Under the pieces are notes generated by a model. That model searched no databases. It saw only the letters and a program-made list of their open reading frames with translations, and was not told the origin of the DNA. Positions 28,077 to 37,617 of a DNA stretch of 64,000 nt are shown here, piece by piece. The stretch's first letter is position 1. Each line of letters starts with the position of its first letter. The stretch covers positions 2,733,501-2,797,500 of the forward strand of contig NZ_CP053708.1 in the NCBI RefSeq assembly GCF_013201075.1. Reading direction: 5' to 3'. Position numbers and translations under genes: made by a program. The DNA comes from Lichenicola cladoniae (GTDB lineage Bacteria > Pseudomonadota > Alphaproteobacteria > Acetobacterales > Acetobacteraceae).

Positions 28077-30527
28077 ATGTCGACATCCACCTCGAGGCGG
28101 CCGCACAAGGTGCTCCTGTTTACCGGCCTTCTTTACTCGCTTGCCGGCCTGGCCTTGGCTGGAGGCGGGCTGTGGCTCGCGTCGCTCGGCGGCTCGCTGT
28201 TCTACCTGATCGCCGGCCTCGGTATCCTGCTGACCGGCGTGCTGCTGGTCGCCAGGCGATCGGAGGCACTGTGGGTCTACGCTGCCGTGCTGATCGGCAC
28301 CATGGCCTGGTCGATCTGGGAGATCGGCTTCGACTGGTGGCCGCTCGCCGCCCGTGGGGACGTGATCTTTCCGCTCGGGTTGTGGCTGCTGACGCCGTGG
28401 ATCCGGCGCGGGCTCGACCCGGAATACGGACGCGGGTTCCATCGGAACCTGAAGCGCGCATCGGCCGGCGGGGCCTCGGCGCGGCCTGCACCGGTGCGTC
28501 GCGCCGGGGCCGGTCCGCTCTGGATCGGAGTCGCGGCCGGCGTGGTCGTGCTGCTGGTCGGACTGGTGACCACGCACAACGACCTGGCGGGCGTCATCGA
28601 TAATGGCACGACCGGGCCGGCGCCGCAGGATTATGCCGGCCAGCCGGACGAGGACTGGCACGCGTATGGCCGCACCCAGTTCGGCACCCGCTTTTCGCCG
28701 CTGTCGCAGATCACCCCGGCCAACGCGAACCAGCTCAAGGTGGCGTGGGTGTTCCGCACCGGCGATGTCGGCAGCGACCAGGATCCGAAGGAGACCACCT
28801 TCGAGGTCACGCCGATCAAGGTCCGCGACACGCTCTATCTCTGCTCGCAGCACCAGAAGCTGTTCGCGGTGGACGCACGCAACGGCACCCTGCGCTGGTC
28901 CTACGACCCGAAGCTGTATCGCAACCCGACCTTCCAGCACCTCACCTGCCGTGGCGTCTCCTATTCCGACACGCCGGCCGGTTCGCTCGACACAGAGGGC
29001 AAGCCGGTGCCGGCCGAGTGTCCGCACGCTATATTCCTGCCGGTCAATGACGGGCGGATGGTCAAGCTCGATGCCGATACCGGCAAGCTGTGCGAGGGCT
29101 TCGGCGACCACGGCACGCTTGGCCTGATCGACGGCATGGGGGAGCGGACGCCGGGCTACTACGAGCCGACCTCGCCGCCGGTGGTGAGCGACCAGATCCT
29201 GGTGGTGGCCGGTGCGGTCATCGACAACTACTCGACCCACGAGCCGTCCGGCGTGGTGCGCGGCTTCGACATCCATACCGGGCGGTTGGTCTGGGCGTGG
29301 GATGCGGGCAATCCCGACGAGAACGAGATGCCGTCCGCAACCCACCACTACACCAACAATTCGCCCAATAGCTGGATGACCGCCTCCTACGATGCCAAGC
29401 TCGGCTTGGTGTATCTGCCGATGGGGGTGCAGACGCCGGACATCTGGGGCGGCAACCGCACGCCGGCGTCTGAGCGCTATTCCAGTGCGCTGGTGGCGCT
29501 GGACATCAAGACCGGCCATCGCGTCTGGTCGTATCAGACCGTGCATCATGACCTCTGGGACATGGATCTGCCGTCGCAGCCGACGCTGGTCGACCTCAAC
29601 CGGCCCGAGGGTGTCGTTCCGGCGATCCTGGTACCGGCCAAGACCGGTAACCTGTTCGTCCTCAACCGCCAGACCGGTGCGCTGATCGTGCCGGCACCGG
29701 AAACCGCCGTGCCGGGCGGTGCGGCACCCGGCGATCACGTGTCACCGACGCAGCCCTTCTCGGAGCTGAGCTTCCGTCCGAAGCGCAACCTGGTCGGCGC
29801 CGACATGTGGGGCGCCACCATCTACGACCAGCTCGCCTGCCGGATCATGTTCCACCGGCTGCGCTACGAGGGTCCGTTCACACCGCCGAGCCTGCAGGGC
29901 ACGCTGGTGTTCCCGGGCAATCTCGGCATGTTCGAGTGGGGCGGCGTGGCGGTCGACCAGGCGCGCCAACTGGTGATCGCCAACCCCATGGCGATCCCGT
30001 TCGTGTCGACGCTGATACCGCGCGGGCCGGACAATCCTGCCGCGCCGAACAACGCGCATCCGTCCGGGTCCGAGGTCGGCGTGCAGCCGATGTATGGCTC
30101 GCCGTTCGGGGTGAACCTGCACCCGTTCCTGTCGCCGATCGGACTGCCCTGCAAGCGGCCGCCGTGGGGCTACATGGCGGGGATCGACCTGAAGACGATG
30201 AAGATCGTCTGGCAGCATCGCAACGGCACCATCCGCGACGAGGCACCGCTGCCGATCCCGATCAAGATGGGCGTGCCGATGCTGGGCGGTCCGCTGACCA
30301 CCGCCGGCGGCGTCGCGTTCCTGACCGGGACGCTGGACTACTACATCCGCGCCTACGACGTCCGTGACGGCCACCAGTTGTGGCAGGACCGCCTCCCCGC
30401 CGGCGGCCAGTCGACACCGATGAGCTACGCCGTCGACGGCAAGCAGTTCGTGGTGACTGCGGCCGGCGGACACGGCTCGTTCGGAACCAAACGGGGCGAC
30501 TACGTGATCGCCTACACGCTTCAATAG
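28077..30527 (+). CDS. gcd: Membrane-bound PQQ-dependent glucose dehydrogenase
   Basis: An 816-residue quinoprotein. Five N-terminal membrane helices lie in residues 12-170 and are followed by an eight-bladed propeller in the periplasm starting near residue 185 (QDYAGQPDEDWHAYGRTQFG). Diagnostic segments are TFEVTPI, NNSPNSW, GVQTPDIWGGNRT, YQTVHHDLWDMD, PGGAAPGDHVSP and the C-terminal GGHGSFGTKRGDYV. It oxidises glucose to gluconolactone and passes electrons to ubiquinone, a hallmark of acetic acid bacteria and relatives. ATG 28077 follows AGAGG at about 6 nt; an upstream frame to 28023 is not needed. A strong terminator follows. A sister quinoprotein such as quinate dehydrogenase is a less likely identity. 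No pqq genes are in the window. Confidence 0.93.
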   Translation: MSTSTSRRPHKVLLFTGLLYSLAGLALAGGGLWLASLGGSLFYLIAGLGILLTGVLLVARRSEALWVYAAVLIGTMAWSIWEIGFDWWPLAARGDVIFPLGLWLLTPWIRRGLDPEYGRGFHRNLKRASAGGASARPAPVRRAGAGPLWIGVAAGVVVLLVGLVTTHNDLAGVIDNGTTGPAPQDYAGQPDEDWHAYGRTQFGTRFSPLSQITPANANQLKVAWVFRTGDVGSDQDPKETTFEVTPIKVRDTLYLCSQHQKLFAVDARNGTLRWSYDPKLYRNPTFQHLTCRGVSYSDTPAGSLDTEGKPVPAECPHAIFLPVNDGRMVKLDADTGKLCEGFGDHGTLGLIDGMGERTPGYYEPTSPPVVSDQILVVAGAVIDNYSTHEPSGVVRGFDIHTGRLVWAWDAGNPDENEMPSATHHYTNNSPNSWMTASYDAKLGLVYLPMGVQTPDIWGGNRTPASERYSSALVALDIKTGHRVWSYQTVHHDLWDMDLPSQPTLVDLNRPEGVVPAILVPAKTGNLFVLNRQTGALIVPAPETAVPGGAAPGDHVSPTQPFSELSFRPKRNLVGADMWGATIYDQLACRIMFHRLRYEGPFTPPSLQGTLVFPGNLGMFEWGGVAVDQARQLVIANPMAIPFVSTLIPRGPDNPAAPNNAHPSGSEVGVQPMYGSPFGVNLHPFLSPIGLPCKRPPWGYMAGIDLKTMKIVWQHRNGTIRDEAPLPIPIKMGVPMLGGPLTTAGGVAFLTGTLDYYIRAYDVRDGHQLWQDRLPAGGQSTPMSYAVDGKQFVVTAAGGHGSFGTKRGDYVIAYTLQ

Positions 30528-30537
30528 GTCGCGCCGG

Positions 30538-30577
30538 CACCGCCGAAAGGGGCTTGCTTCCTCTTCGGCGGTGTTTT
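30538..30577 (+). terminator. Rho-independent terminator of gcd
   Basis: A 10-bp stem (CACCGCCGAA/TTCGGCGGTG) with a 16-nt loop is followed by TTTT. It lies 11 nt after the gcd stop and just before tRNA-Glu. Confidence 0.85.
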
Positions 30578-30598
30578 ACATCCACCGCCACTGGCCAT

Positions 30599-30674
30599 GT
30601 CCTGTTCGTCTAGAGGCCTAGGACGCTGCCCTCTCACGGCGGTAACAGGGGTTCGAATCCCCTACGGGACGCCA
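30599..30674 (+). tRNA. tRNA-Glu (CUC)
   Basis: A 76-nt cloverleaf with the 3' CCA encoded. The acceptor stem GTCCTGT pairs with ACGGGAC (one G-U pair), the anticodon loop CTCTCAC has anticodon CUC, and the T-arm is CAGGGGTTCGAATCCCCTA. Confidence 0.95.
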
Positions 30675-30999
30675 GTATTTCCACGCACTAGGCCCGACTT
30701 CCTCCAAACATCCTTGTGGCGGACATGTCGCTTGGCCGGACGGACGGTGACCCATGCATGGTTGTCATCGGGCCTATCGAGTGCAACCGTCGGCATCGGC
30801 ATAACGATGACGCGGTAGCTCGCCATCATGACAACGACACCGACGTGGCTCGGCTACGTTCACTCATCATGATCCACGGTCGCGGTGCGCTCGGCCATCC
30901 TGCTGGCCCACCGATCCGTTCGCCCGGTTTAATCGACCGCCGCGCCGAAGAGATTGCGCGCTGTGATAGGTGTGGAGCCGGATCGCCGGGACGAAACCA
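30675..30999. other. Intergenic region, no supported feature
   Basis: About 325 bases after tRNA-Glu. Only short unsupported frames are present. It may carry the promoter for the exported protein at 31000. Confidence 0.4.
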
Positions 31000-31434
31000 A
31001 TGAAGACTTTCTTGTCTGCAGCGTTGATGACGATCACGGCGTTGACCCCGCTGGCCGCATCCGCCGCTCAGTTGTCTGATTATTTCGGACATTGGAAGGT
31101 CGTTAAAATCGCGGGTTACGGGGATGCCAGCTCCGGTCAGGCCGGAGCCGACAAGGGACTTGGCAAATCGTATGTGATCTCAAGGACCAGCATCATGATG
31201 CCGTCCGGCCTGTGCGACAAACACGAGATCACCTATGACGTCGTGACTGTAGATGGCGTCATGAGCGAGGGATGGGAGGTCACGCGTAAGGACCTGGACC
31301 TCGGAGAGTTTCGCCTGGGAAACAAGGCCGGCTATATCAATGCCGTCTGCATGGATGGATTCGTGCTCGACAAGAATAACTTGCTGGTGCCCTCGGGCGA
31401 CGGCGCGTTCTACATCGTTCGCCGTCAGACATAG
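31000..31434 (+). CDS. Hypothetical exported protein
   Basis: A 144-residue protein with a clear signal peptide (KTFLSAALMTITALTPLAASA, cut after ASA). The mature part begins QLSDYFGHWKVVKIAGYGDAS and contains two cysteines (GLCDKHE and NAVCMDG) that could form a disulfide. Beta-rich composition and the GHWKV opening suggest a small lipocalin- or barrel-like periplasmic fold, but no family is recognised. ATG 31000 is chosen because it starts the signal peptide; an upstream frame from 30970 is probably untranslated. It is upstream of a membrane regulator and a second exported protein in the same direction. Confidence 0.72.
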   Translation: MKTFLSAALMTITALTPLAASAAQLSDYFGHWKVVKIAGYGDASSGQAGADKGLGKSYVISRTSIMMPSGLCDKHEITYDVVTVDGVMSEGWEVTRKDLDLGEFRLGNKAGYINAVCMDGFVLDKNNLLVPSGDGAFYIVRRQT

Positions 31435-31586
31435 CCTGGTCGGAGGCACTCGCATGGCAGGCCGAGAAAGGTCTGGATGCCATTCATCGCGATGGCGACC
31501 GACCCGTTCGTAAACGCGGCAGGCTTTTTCTCCATCCTGAACGCCGATCGCGCGGAGACGGTTCAAAGAATGCCTTCGGCAACCTG

Positions 31587-32507
31587 ATGCGATCATCATT
31601 CAAGCCTGGCATGTGGAACCGGGCAAGCCGTGACCGGATATCCGTTGATCCAACGAATGATCCACACTTGCCAGTCGGAGAGCATGCCACGGCGGACGTG
31701 GATGACCACCTGATCGGCACCTGGCGCTTCGTGGAACAGGACGCGATCCTACGGGATGGGCAAACGACGCGCCCGCTCGAGGACCGTGCGGCCCGCACTT
31801 TGGCTGTGCTGTGCCGGCGTCGAGGCGAGATCGTCAGCCGGGACGAGCTTCTTGCCGAGGTCTGGCAAGGCCGCATCGTGAGTTCCAACAGCGTTGCCAT
31901 CGTCATCGGCGACCTGCGACGGGCCCTCGGCGACGATGCCCGTCGCCCCACCCACCTCGTTACGATCGCCAAGCGGGGCTATCGTCTCAACGCGGAGCCC
32001 GCGCAGCCGCCGGAAATAGAGGCATTCTCGGGACATCAGCCACCAGATCGAGCCGGGCACCGATACGTCTGGGGCGTAGCGGCGGCCGTTGCAGTCCTGT
32101 TTGGGCTGTTGATGGTCGGTCTTCCGGCGCGTTACAGCCAGCTGCCGGAACTGGTCGTTGCGCCTGTGAGCAACGATACCGGGGTCGCAAGCTATCAACC
32201 ACTGGCCAGCGCCTTGAGCGCGGTCGTGACTGATCGGGTGGCGCGCTTCGACTCGATCCGGATGATTGCGCCGGAAGCAAAAGCTGCGGCGCACGGCGCG
32301 GCCCCGGCTCTGCAACTGGTCTCGCACCTGATCCTCTGGAACGGGGTCCCCGAGTTGGCACTCAAGGCAACCGATGGTCGCACCGGGACGGTGCTCTGGT
32401 CCGGATTCGCTGCCGGCGGGGCGGCCGAGCTGGCAAAGTCGACGTCGCAACGCCTGGATGAGCTCGACCGCCGGCTCGACCCGAACGCACGGCGCCACAA
32501 CCGATAA
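31587..32507 (+). CDS. CadC-like winged-helix membrane regulator
   Basis: A 306-residue protein. An OmpR/PhoB-type winged helix lies at about residues 45-135 (ILRDGQTTRPLEDRAARTLAV, then SRDELLAEVWQGRIVS with the recognition helix and VTIAKRGYRLNA as wing). A single membrane helix at about 160-180 (VWGVAAAVAVLFGLLMVGL) is followed by a 120-residue periplasmic domain resembling the TolB-like/CadC sensor part (APVSNDTG). No receiver domain is present, so it would sense directly through the membrane as ToxR or CadC do. Likely targets are the adjacent exported proteins. The start is uncertain; the first 40 residues are poorly conserved in type. Confidence 0.82.
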   Translation: MRSSFKPGMWNRASRDRISVDPTNDPHLPVGEHATADVDDHLIGTWRFVEQDAILRDGQTTRPLEDRAARTLAVLCRRRGEIVSRDELLAEVWQGRIVSSNSVAIVIGDLRRALGDDARRPTHLVTIAKRGYRLNAEPAQPPEIEAFSGHQPPDRAGHRYVWGVAAAVAVLFGLLMVGLPARYSQLPELVVAPVSNDTGVASYQPLASALSAVVTDRVARFDSIRMIAPEAKAAAHGAAPALQLVSHLILWNGVPELALKATDGRTGTVLWSGFAAGGAAELAKSTSQRLDELDRRLDPNARRHNR

Positions 32508-32609
32508 TCCATTGATCATGAGGGGTTTATTGAAGGTTTACCCCTTCTTTACTCTTCCCCTGGGTCGGACCGTGCCACGGGAACCCTCCCCGACCGAGGA
32601 GATTTCACG

Positions 32610-33113
32610 TTGCGATACGCAAACCGGCCTTTCATGGCCGCCCCGATCCTCATCTTATGTCTACTCGCAACTCCCGCCCGAGCCCGGCAGGACACCAGCG
32701 GCGATACCGTCGATGTTCAGCATGTCATGGCTGCCTTCCATGCGGCCGTCGTTGCTCATGACGGAAAGAGGCTGGCTGCTTTGTTTACCTCTAGCGGAAG
32801 CAGCTGGTTCAACGTGCTCTCTGATCAGCGCTATGCGCTGGCTCGGGTGAAAGCGCCGGATGCAGCCAAGATCCGGATGAGTTCGTATCAGGATTTCGCC
32901 GACTTCGTGTCGAAGTCGAAAGCCTCGCTCGATCCCCAGCATTCCAACCTGCGGATCCAGACCGACGGTATCATCGCCTCGGCCTATTTCGACTTTCGCT
33001 TCATGATCGACGGCAAGGAGCAGAACCGGGGAAGCGAGACCTGGCAGCTGGTCAGGGGCGTCGATGGCTGGCGGATCGCGTCGATCTCCTACTCGTCCAA
33101 CCTGCCGGGCTGA
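32610..33113 (+). CDS. Exported NTF2-like (SnoaL/DUF4440-type) protein
   Basis: A 167-residue protein starting at TTG 32610, supported by GAGGAG 8 nt upstream. The signal peptide (FMAAPILILCLLATPARA) is followed by a cone-shaped NTF2-like fold: AFHAAVVAHDGKRLAALF at the start and SETWQLVRGVDGWRIASISYS as last strands. Such domains bind small ligands or act as isomerases or scaffolds; the catalytic residues are not conserved enough to say which. It is probably periplasmic and lies about 100 bp downstream of the CadC-like regulator, a likely controlled gene. Confidence 0.8.
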   Translation: MRYANRPFMAAPILILCLLATPARARQDTSGDTVDVQHVMAAFHAAVVAHDGKRLAALFTSSGSSWFNVLSDQRYALARVKAPDAAKIRMSSYQDFADFVSKSKASLDPQHSNLRIQTDGIIASAYFDFRFMIDGKEQNRGSETWQLVRGVDGWRIASISYSSNLPG

Positions 33114-33174
33114 TCAGAGCGTAATCGCCGTTCCGGCCTGGGCTCGATGATGCAAGGCCTGCCGGTGCGGCCCG

Positions 33175-35034
33175 CTACCTAGACGCGATGCTCGATGTCG
33201 CGATTTGGGCTTTCACCCTGTTACGGCCGGCGGATTTGGCGGAATAGAGCGCCCCGTCGGCAGCGGTGAACATCTCTTCCGCACTGGCCAGATTCAGTCT
33301 CGGAAACGCACTGGCCGCTCCGACGCTGATGGTCACGACATGCATCGGATTTGCATCGTGCTGAATTTGCAGGTTGAGAACTGCGCGCCGCACTGTCTCG
33401 CCGACCTCGATCGCGCCAAAAAGATCGGTGTTCGGGATGATCACGACGAACTCTTCCCCGCCATAACGCGCGACGAAATCGCCGGGACGGTGGACGCTGT
33501 CCTGGAGTGCCAAGGCGACCGCCTTGAGGACCGCATCTCCGGCCTGATGGCCGTACTGGTCGTTGTAGGTCTTGAACAAGTCCACATCGATGATGAGGAT
33601 CGCGATCTCGCTCTCCGCGCGATAGGCGCGCTTCCATTCCTCGGCCAGGCGCGTATCGAAGGTGCGACGGTTCGCGACCTCGGTCAGGCTGTCGATGGCG
33701 GCCAGGCGGCCCAGTTCTTCGACCGCAAGTTTGAGTTTCAGCTCGGCTTCCTTGCGCCGGCTGACGTCGCGCAGAACCGCGATGAACCCGCCATCGCCGG
33801 CCACATAGCTGTAACGACCTTCCAACCAGATGTAGTGACCGTCTTTGTGGAGAATGCGGTAGTTCGTGTGGGTGTTCCGCAGTTCCCGTTGCGCCGACTT
33901 CGTGGTCGACTGGAATTCCAGCCAGTCATCCGGATGGATCCAGCTTTGCGGCGTCTTTCCGAGCAGGTCGGCCGGCTCATACCCATGCTTGCGGCATGAC
34001 GGAGAAACATAGGTCCGGCGAAGCTGCCGGTCGAAGCGTATGATCATGTCGGACGAATTGTCGGCAAGCAGTCGATATCGGGTTTCGCTCTCACGCGCAT
34101 TGTTCTCGGCCGCAAGCCGGCGACTCAACTCCGAGCGCAGTGTCAGCAGCAGGCAGAGGCTGATGACCCCCATGGTCAGCAGGCACAAGGTCACGAGCCA
34201 TGCCCGCTGGCGCCAGGGCGCATAGACGTCGTTTTCCGACAGCCCGACATCCAGGACCAGTGGCCATCCACCCAGATGCGTGAACGAGTACACACGGCGC
34301 GTGCCGTCGAACACCGATCGCCCGGTATAGGTCCCGCTTCGTTTGAGCTCGAACTGCCGCATGATATTGGAACCGGCGACACTCTGTCCGACGTGCGTGG
34401 TGTCCGGATAGTGAGCGAGCATGGTTCCGTCGTCACGGAAAAGGCTGACGACATCGTGGGGTCCGAGTTTCAGCCGGCGGAACAGGTCGGCGAAATAGGC
34501 GACCTGGATGGTTCCGGTCACGATGCCGGCAAAACGACCGTCCGCCGTATCGAGGCGGCGCGACAGGGTGATGTCACCCCCGCCCGCCGTCCCAAGCCCG
34601 ATTGGCCTGCCGATCGCAATTCCCATTGCATCGTGGTCCCGATGACGAAGCAATGCCTCCCGCTCAGCCGGACTAGCCGGCAGTGGAGCAAGCGTGGCCG
34701 CGTCATGGATCACATCTCCATCGCCGTCGATCACCCGGAGTGCGCCCTGGTAGGCGGCGGTGATGGAATGATCGAACAGCCCCATCTGCTGCAGATGCTG
34801 GTCGGCCGCCATGAGCGCCGGATCGTCCAGGGCCGATGACGTCGAACGCAGCGCGAGATCATAGATCGCGATGGTTCTCGCGATGTCGTCAGCCTCGGCG
34901 GCGAGGAGATTGCGCGAACTCTGGACATCATGCGCCCAGGTTTCCTGCCGCATCTCCAGCAACATTGTGCCTGAAAGCACCGAGAATCCGACGATGATCA
35001 GAACCGCTGCACCCGTGAGCAGGCTCAACTTCAT
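33175..35034 (-). CDS. Diguanylate cyclase with periplasmic Cache-type sensor, PAS and GGDEF domains
   Basis: A 619-residue inner-membrane protein. Helix 1 is at residues 5-27, a dCache-like extracytoplasmic sensor spans about 35-280, and helix 2 is at about 287-310 (AWLVTLCLLTMGVISLCLLL). A PAS domain with PAC follows at about 325-445 (YRLLADNSSDMIIRFDR) and the GGDEF domain at about 455-610. The active site is intact (RYGGEEF) and RPGD stands five residues before it, the position of the inhibitory I-site RxxD, so the enzyme should make c-di-GMP with product inhibition. The ligand is unknown. There is no EAL domain. ATG at 35034 begins directly at the first helix. Confidence 0.94.
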   Translation of the reverse strand: MKLSLLTGAAVLIIVGFSVLSGTMLLEMRQETWAHDVQSSRNLLAAEADDIARTIAIYDLALRSTSSALDDPALMAADQHLQQMGLFDHSITAAYQGALRVIDGDGDVIHDAATLAPLPASPAEREALLRHRDHDAMGIAIGRPIGLGTAGGGDITLSRRLDTADGRFAGIVTGTIQVAYFADLFRRLKLGPHDVVSLFRDDGTMLAHYPDTTHVGQSVAGSNIMRQFELKRSGTYTGRSVFDGTRRVYSFTHLGGWPLVLDVGLSENDVYAPWRQRAWLVTLCLLTMGVISLCLLLTLRSELSRRLAAENNARESETRYRLLADNSSDMIIRFDRQLRRTYVSPSCRKHGYEPADLLGKTPQSWIHPDDWLEFQSTTKSAQRELRNTHTNYRILHKDGHYIWLEGRYSYVAGDGGFIAVLRDVSRRKEAELKLKLAVEELGRLAAIDSLTEVANRRTFDTRLAEEWKRAYRAESEIAILIIDVDLFKTYNDQYGHQAGDAVLKAVALALQDSVHRPGDFVARYGGEEFVVIIPNTDLFGAIEVGETVRRAVLNLQIQHDANPMHVVTISVGAASAFPRLNLASAEEMFTAADGALYSAKSAGRNRVKAQIATSSIASR

Positions 35035-35288
35035 CGCGGAGTGGCTTCCAATTTCGAACTACACTTCCTGCCCAGTCTCAAGTCTGAGCAAGGACGCATA
35101 TCATGAGTTAAATTATATATTGCGACGCAGCCAATCGAAGGAAACCTTTGCTACATCGAGCTATAATTATAATCACATCTATCGATGATCGCAATACAAT
35201 CTGGCAGTCCAGCCTTGCGCAGACTTGCTCGCTTTCTTTCCTTCCCCGACGCGTGTCTCGTCTTGAAAGACTACTCGGGCGACGTCGG

Positions 35289-35310
35289 GCCGGGGCCGAA
35301 GCCCCGACCG
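35289..35310 (-). terminator. TTCG-capped hairpin after the S46 peptidase gene
   Basis: On the minus strand CGGGGC-TTCG-GCCCCG forms a very stable tetraloop hairpin about 25-45 nt after the S46 stop, extended by further G/C pairs with a mismatch. The T-run is weak. Confidence 0.5.
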
Positions 35311-35331
35311 GTCATGGTAGCTCGGCGACCG

Positions 35332-37443
35332 TCAAAGATGCCCCTTCACCAGTTCATCCGCGACGGCCTGGTTCTTGTACACGGTCCTGAGCGCCGCCAG
35401 GATTGCCGACGTGTCCACCGCGACCGCCCGGTTCTGGCTGCCGTCATAGACGAAGTCGCCGCCGAGAGAGTGGATGTTGCCGTCGAAGATCAGCCCCACC
35501 GCATGTCCACGCGCATCGATCACCGGGCTGCCCGAATTGCCGCCGATGATGTCGTTGGTCGAGGCGAAGTCGAACTTCGTCTTCATGTCGAGGTGCGGTT
35601 TGGCGTCGATCCAGGGTTGGGTCAGCCGGAACGGGTCGCTGCCGGTGGCGCGGTCGTAGAGCCCGGCGAAGGTCGTGAAGGCGGGAACCTGCTTGCCGTT
35701 CTCGTTCCAGCCTTTGACCACGCCGAACGATAGCCGCTGCGTGAAGGTGGCGTCCGGATAGCTGCCGGCGCCATCGCGTGCGAACCGGGCCTTGGAGATG
35801 GTCTCGCTGGTCTGGCGCTGCACCGACACGATGTCGTTGTCCCACTGGTCGCGCAGCGCGCGTGCCGTCGGCTCGATGGTGCGGACGAGCACGATCATCG
35901 GGTCGGTCGAGGCATCGATCGCCGCCTGCCCGCCTGTCCAGAGCGCCATGCGCACGGCCGGGTCGGCGAGCTTCGAGCCATCGACCAGGGTGTTGGCCCG
36001 GATGTCCGGACTGTCCTGGCCGAGTACCTGATGCACGGTGGCATCGTCGGCGCCGAGCGCCTGGCGCAGCCGGGTCAGGGAGAAGGCGAGCAGCGTCCGG
36101 TCCAGGTCGGCATGCACGGGCGCCGGCGACTTGAGCGCGTCCTCGACCGCGGGCAGGTTGGCGTCGTGGAAGGCGGACAGGCGCTGCGCATCCGGCTTAG
36201 CCCGCTCGGCCGCACCACGAACCAGGATCTTGGCATAGTGGAACAGGTCGCTCTGGAAGCCGCGCGGATTACCGCGGGGCCCGCCTTCGATCATCGTATA
36301 GCGAACGTTGAGCGCGCGCTCCTTGTCGAGTGCCGAGCCCAGCTTCGTCCACGGATCGCCGTAGGTCGCCTTGCGGGCCGGATCGGCATCGATCCAGGCC
36401 CTCAGGCCGGTCTCGTATTTCTGCTTGGTTGCCATCATGGCCGGATCGGCCAGGGTCTGAAGCCAGCCCGCGTAGACCTTCAGACTGTTCTCGACGCCGA
36501 ACAGCATGTCCTGCGCATCCTGGGTCTGCTGCGCGCCCTGGCGTCCGTACTGCCACAGCACGCCATCCAGCGTGGACAGGTAGCCATAGGTCGAGGGAAG
36601 CTCGAGATCGCGCGTGAGCTGCAACTGCGCAACCGGCTCCTCGCGGGAGGTCGAGCCCGGATTGCCGGAGGTGAACACCAGCTGGCCGTCCTTGGGACCC
36701 TCGGCGTCGAACGGGAAGTAGGTCACCTTCGCCGGATGGCCGTTCTCGTAGGCACGCAGGAAGGTCAGGTCGAGGTCGTAGCGGGGAAAGTTGAAATTGT
36801 CCGGGTCGCCGCCGAAGAACGCGGCGTTCTGGTCCGGTGCGAACACCAGCCGCACATCCTGGTAGCGCTTGTAGCGATAGAGGGCCGTCCGGCCGCCGTG
36901 GTAGAGCGTCACGACGTCGCAGCGCCAGTGGGTCGGGTCGCCGGCGACGCAGTCCTTCTGGATACCCGCCTCGGCGGCCTTCTGCGCCTGGCTGTAGGCA
37001 GCGCCCTGCTGGCCGGCGAGTGCCTTGCCCATGGTCGCGGTGACGTCGGTGATGCGGTCGAGCCGGTCGAGTTCCATGGCGGGGCACTGCGGCTCGGAGG
37101 CCTGGCCCTTGGAGGAGAAGCCGTTCTGGAACCAGTTTTCGCCCTTGGGCGACAACTCGGCCAGGCATTCGTTGGCGCAGTGGTGGTTGGTCATGACCAG
37201 CCCGTCCGCGGACACGAACGAGGCCGAGCATCCCAGCGTCAGCCGTGCGGAGGCCTGGGTGACCCGGCTGATCCATTCCGCCGAAGGGGTGAAACCATAT
37301 CGCTGCTTGAGCTGCCTGGTCGGCAGGTTGTCCATGGTCCACATGCCTTCGTCGGCCCGTGCGGCCGCGCCGAAGGTGCTTGTCGCCAGCACCAGAGCCG
37401 TGGTCGATCGAAGAATATGCAAGCGGAATGTGCGGTATCGCAT
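35332..37443 (-). CDS. S46 family dipeptidyl peptidase (DPP7-like)
   Basis: A 703-residue exported peptidase with a signal peptide (TTALVLATSTFGAAARA) followed at once by DEGMWTMDNLP, the normal S46 N-terminus. The chymotrypsin-type triad is His in TNHHCAN, Asp in the FPRYDLDLTFLRAY segment and Ser in GGNSGSPV. Eighteen residues after the Ser is Gly (LIFDGN), which in this family separates DPP7 (Gly, hydrophobic P1) from DPP11 (Arg, acidic P1). It should release N-terminal dipeptides in the periplasm. ATG 37443 is chosen; the frame extends to 37488. With the two S9 enzymes it gives this region three exported peptidases. Confidence 0.93.
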   Translation of the reverse strand: MRYRTFRLHILRSTTALVLATSTFGAAARADEGMWTMDNLPTRQLKQRYGFTPSAEWISRVTQASARLTLGCSASFVSADGLVMTNHHCANECLAELSPKGENWFQNGFSSKGQASEPQCPAMELDRLDRITDVTATMGKALAGQQGAAYSQAQKAAEAGIQKDCVAGDPTHWRCDVVTLYHGGRTALYRYKRYQDVRLVFAPDQNAAFFGGDPDNFNFPRYDLDLTFLRAYENGHPAKVTYFPFDAEGPKDGQLVFTSGNPGSTSREEPVAQLQLTRDLELPSTYGYLSTLDGVLWQYGRQGAQQTQDAQDMLFGVENSLKVYAGWLQTLADPAMMATKQKYETGLRAWIDADPARKATYGDPWTKLGSALDKERALNVRYTMIEGGPRGNPRGFQSDLFHYAKILVRGAAERAKPDAQRLSAFHDANLPAVEDALKSPAPVHADLDRTLLAFSLTRLRQALGADDATVHQVLGQDSPDIRANTLVDGSKLADPAVRMALWTGGQAAIDASTDPMIVLVRTIEPTARALRDQWDNDIVSVQRQTSETISKARFARDGAGSYPDATFTQRLSFGVVKGWNENGKQVPAFTTFAGLYDRATGSDPFRLTQPWIDAKPHLDMKTKFDFASTNDIIGGNSGSPVIDARGHAVGLIFDGNIHSLGGDFVYDGSQNRAVAVDTSAILAALRTVYKNQAVADELVKGHL

Positions 37444-37569
37444 GGTGGGCCGATCCTGATGCGGTGACGCGCCCGGTTTGCGCAGCACCTAGGATCACCG
37501 CATGGGCCATTCCATGCATCGTCGAAGAGGCTGCCCAATACCGGAGCATTGCCACGACATCTAGAATAT

Positions 37570-37593
37570 CCGGCCGGTCAAGTCACCGGCCGG
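37570..37593 (-). terminator. Hairpin after the small membrane protein gene
   Basis: A perfect 9-bp stem (CCGGCCGGT/ACCGGCCGG) with a 6-nt loop, followed on the minus strand by ATATTCTAG. It lies 25 nt beyond the stop of the 43-residue gene. Confidence 0.6.
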
Positions 37594-37617
37594 CCCAGGC
37601 CCGATGGGGCCGGCTGC

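Noticed and set aside
27195-29738. An 847-codon minus-strand frame over marC and gcd
   Set aside because: It is antisense to gcd and out of frame with marC; the composition is shadow-like and there is no family match.
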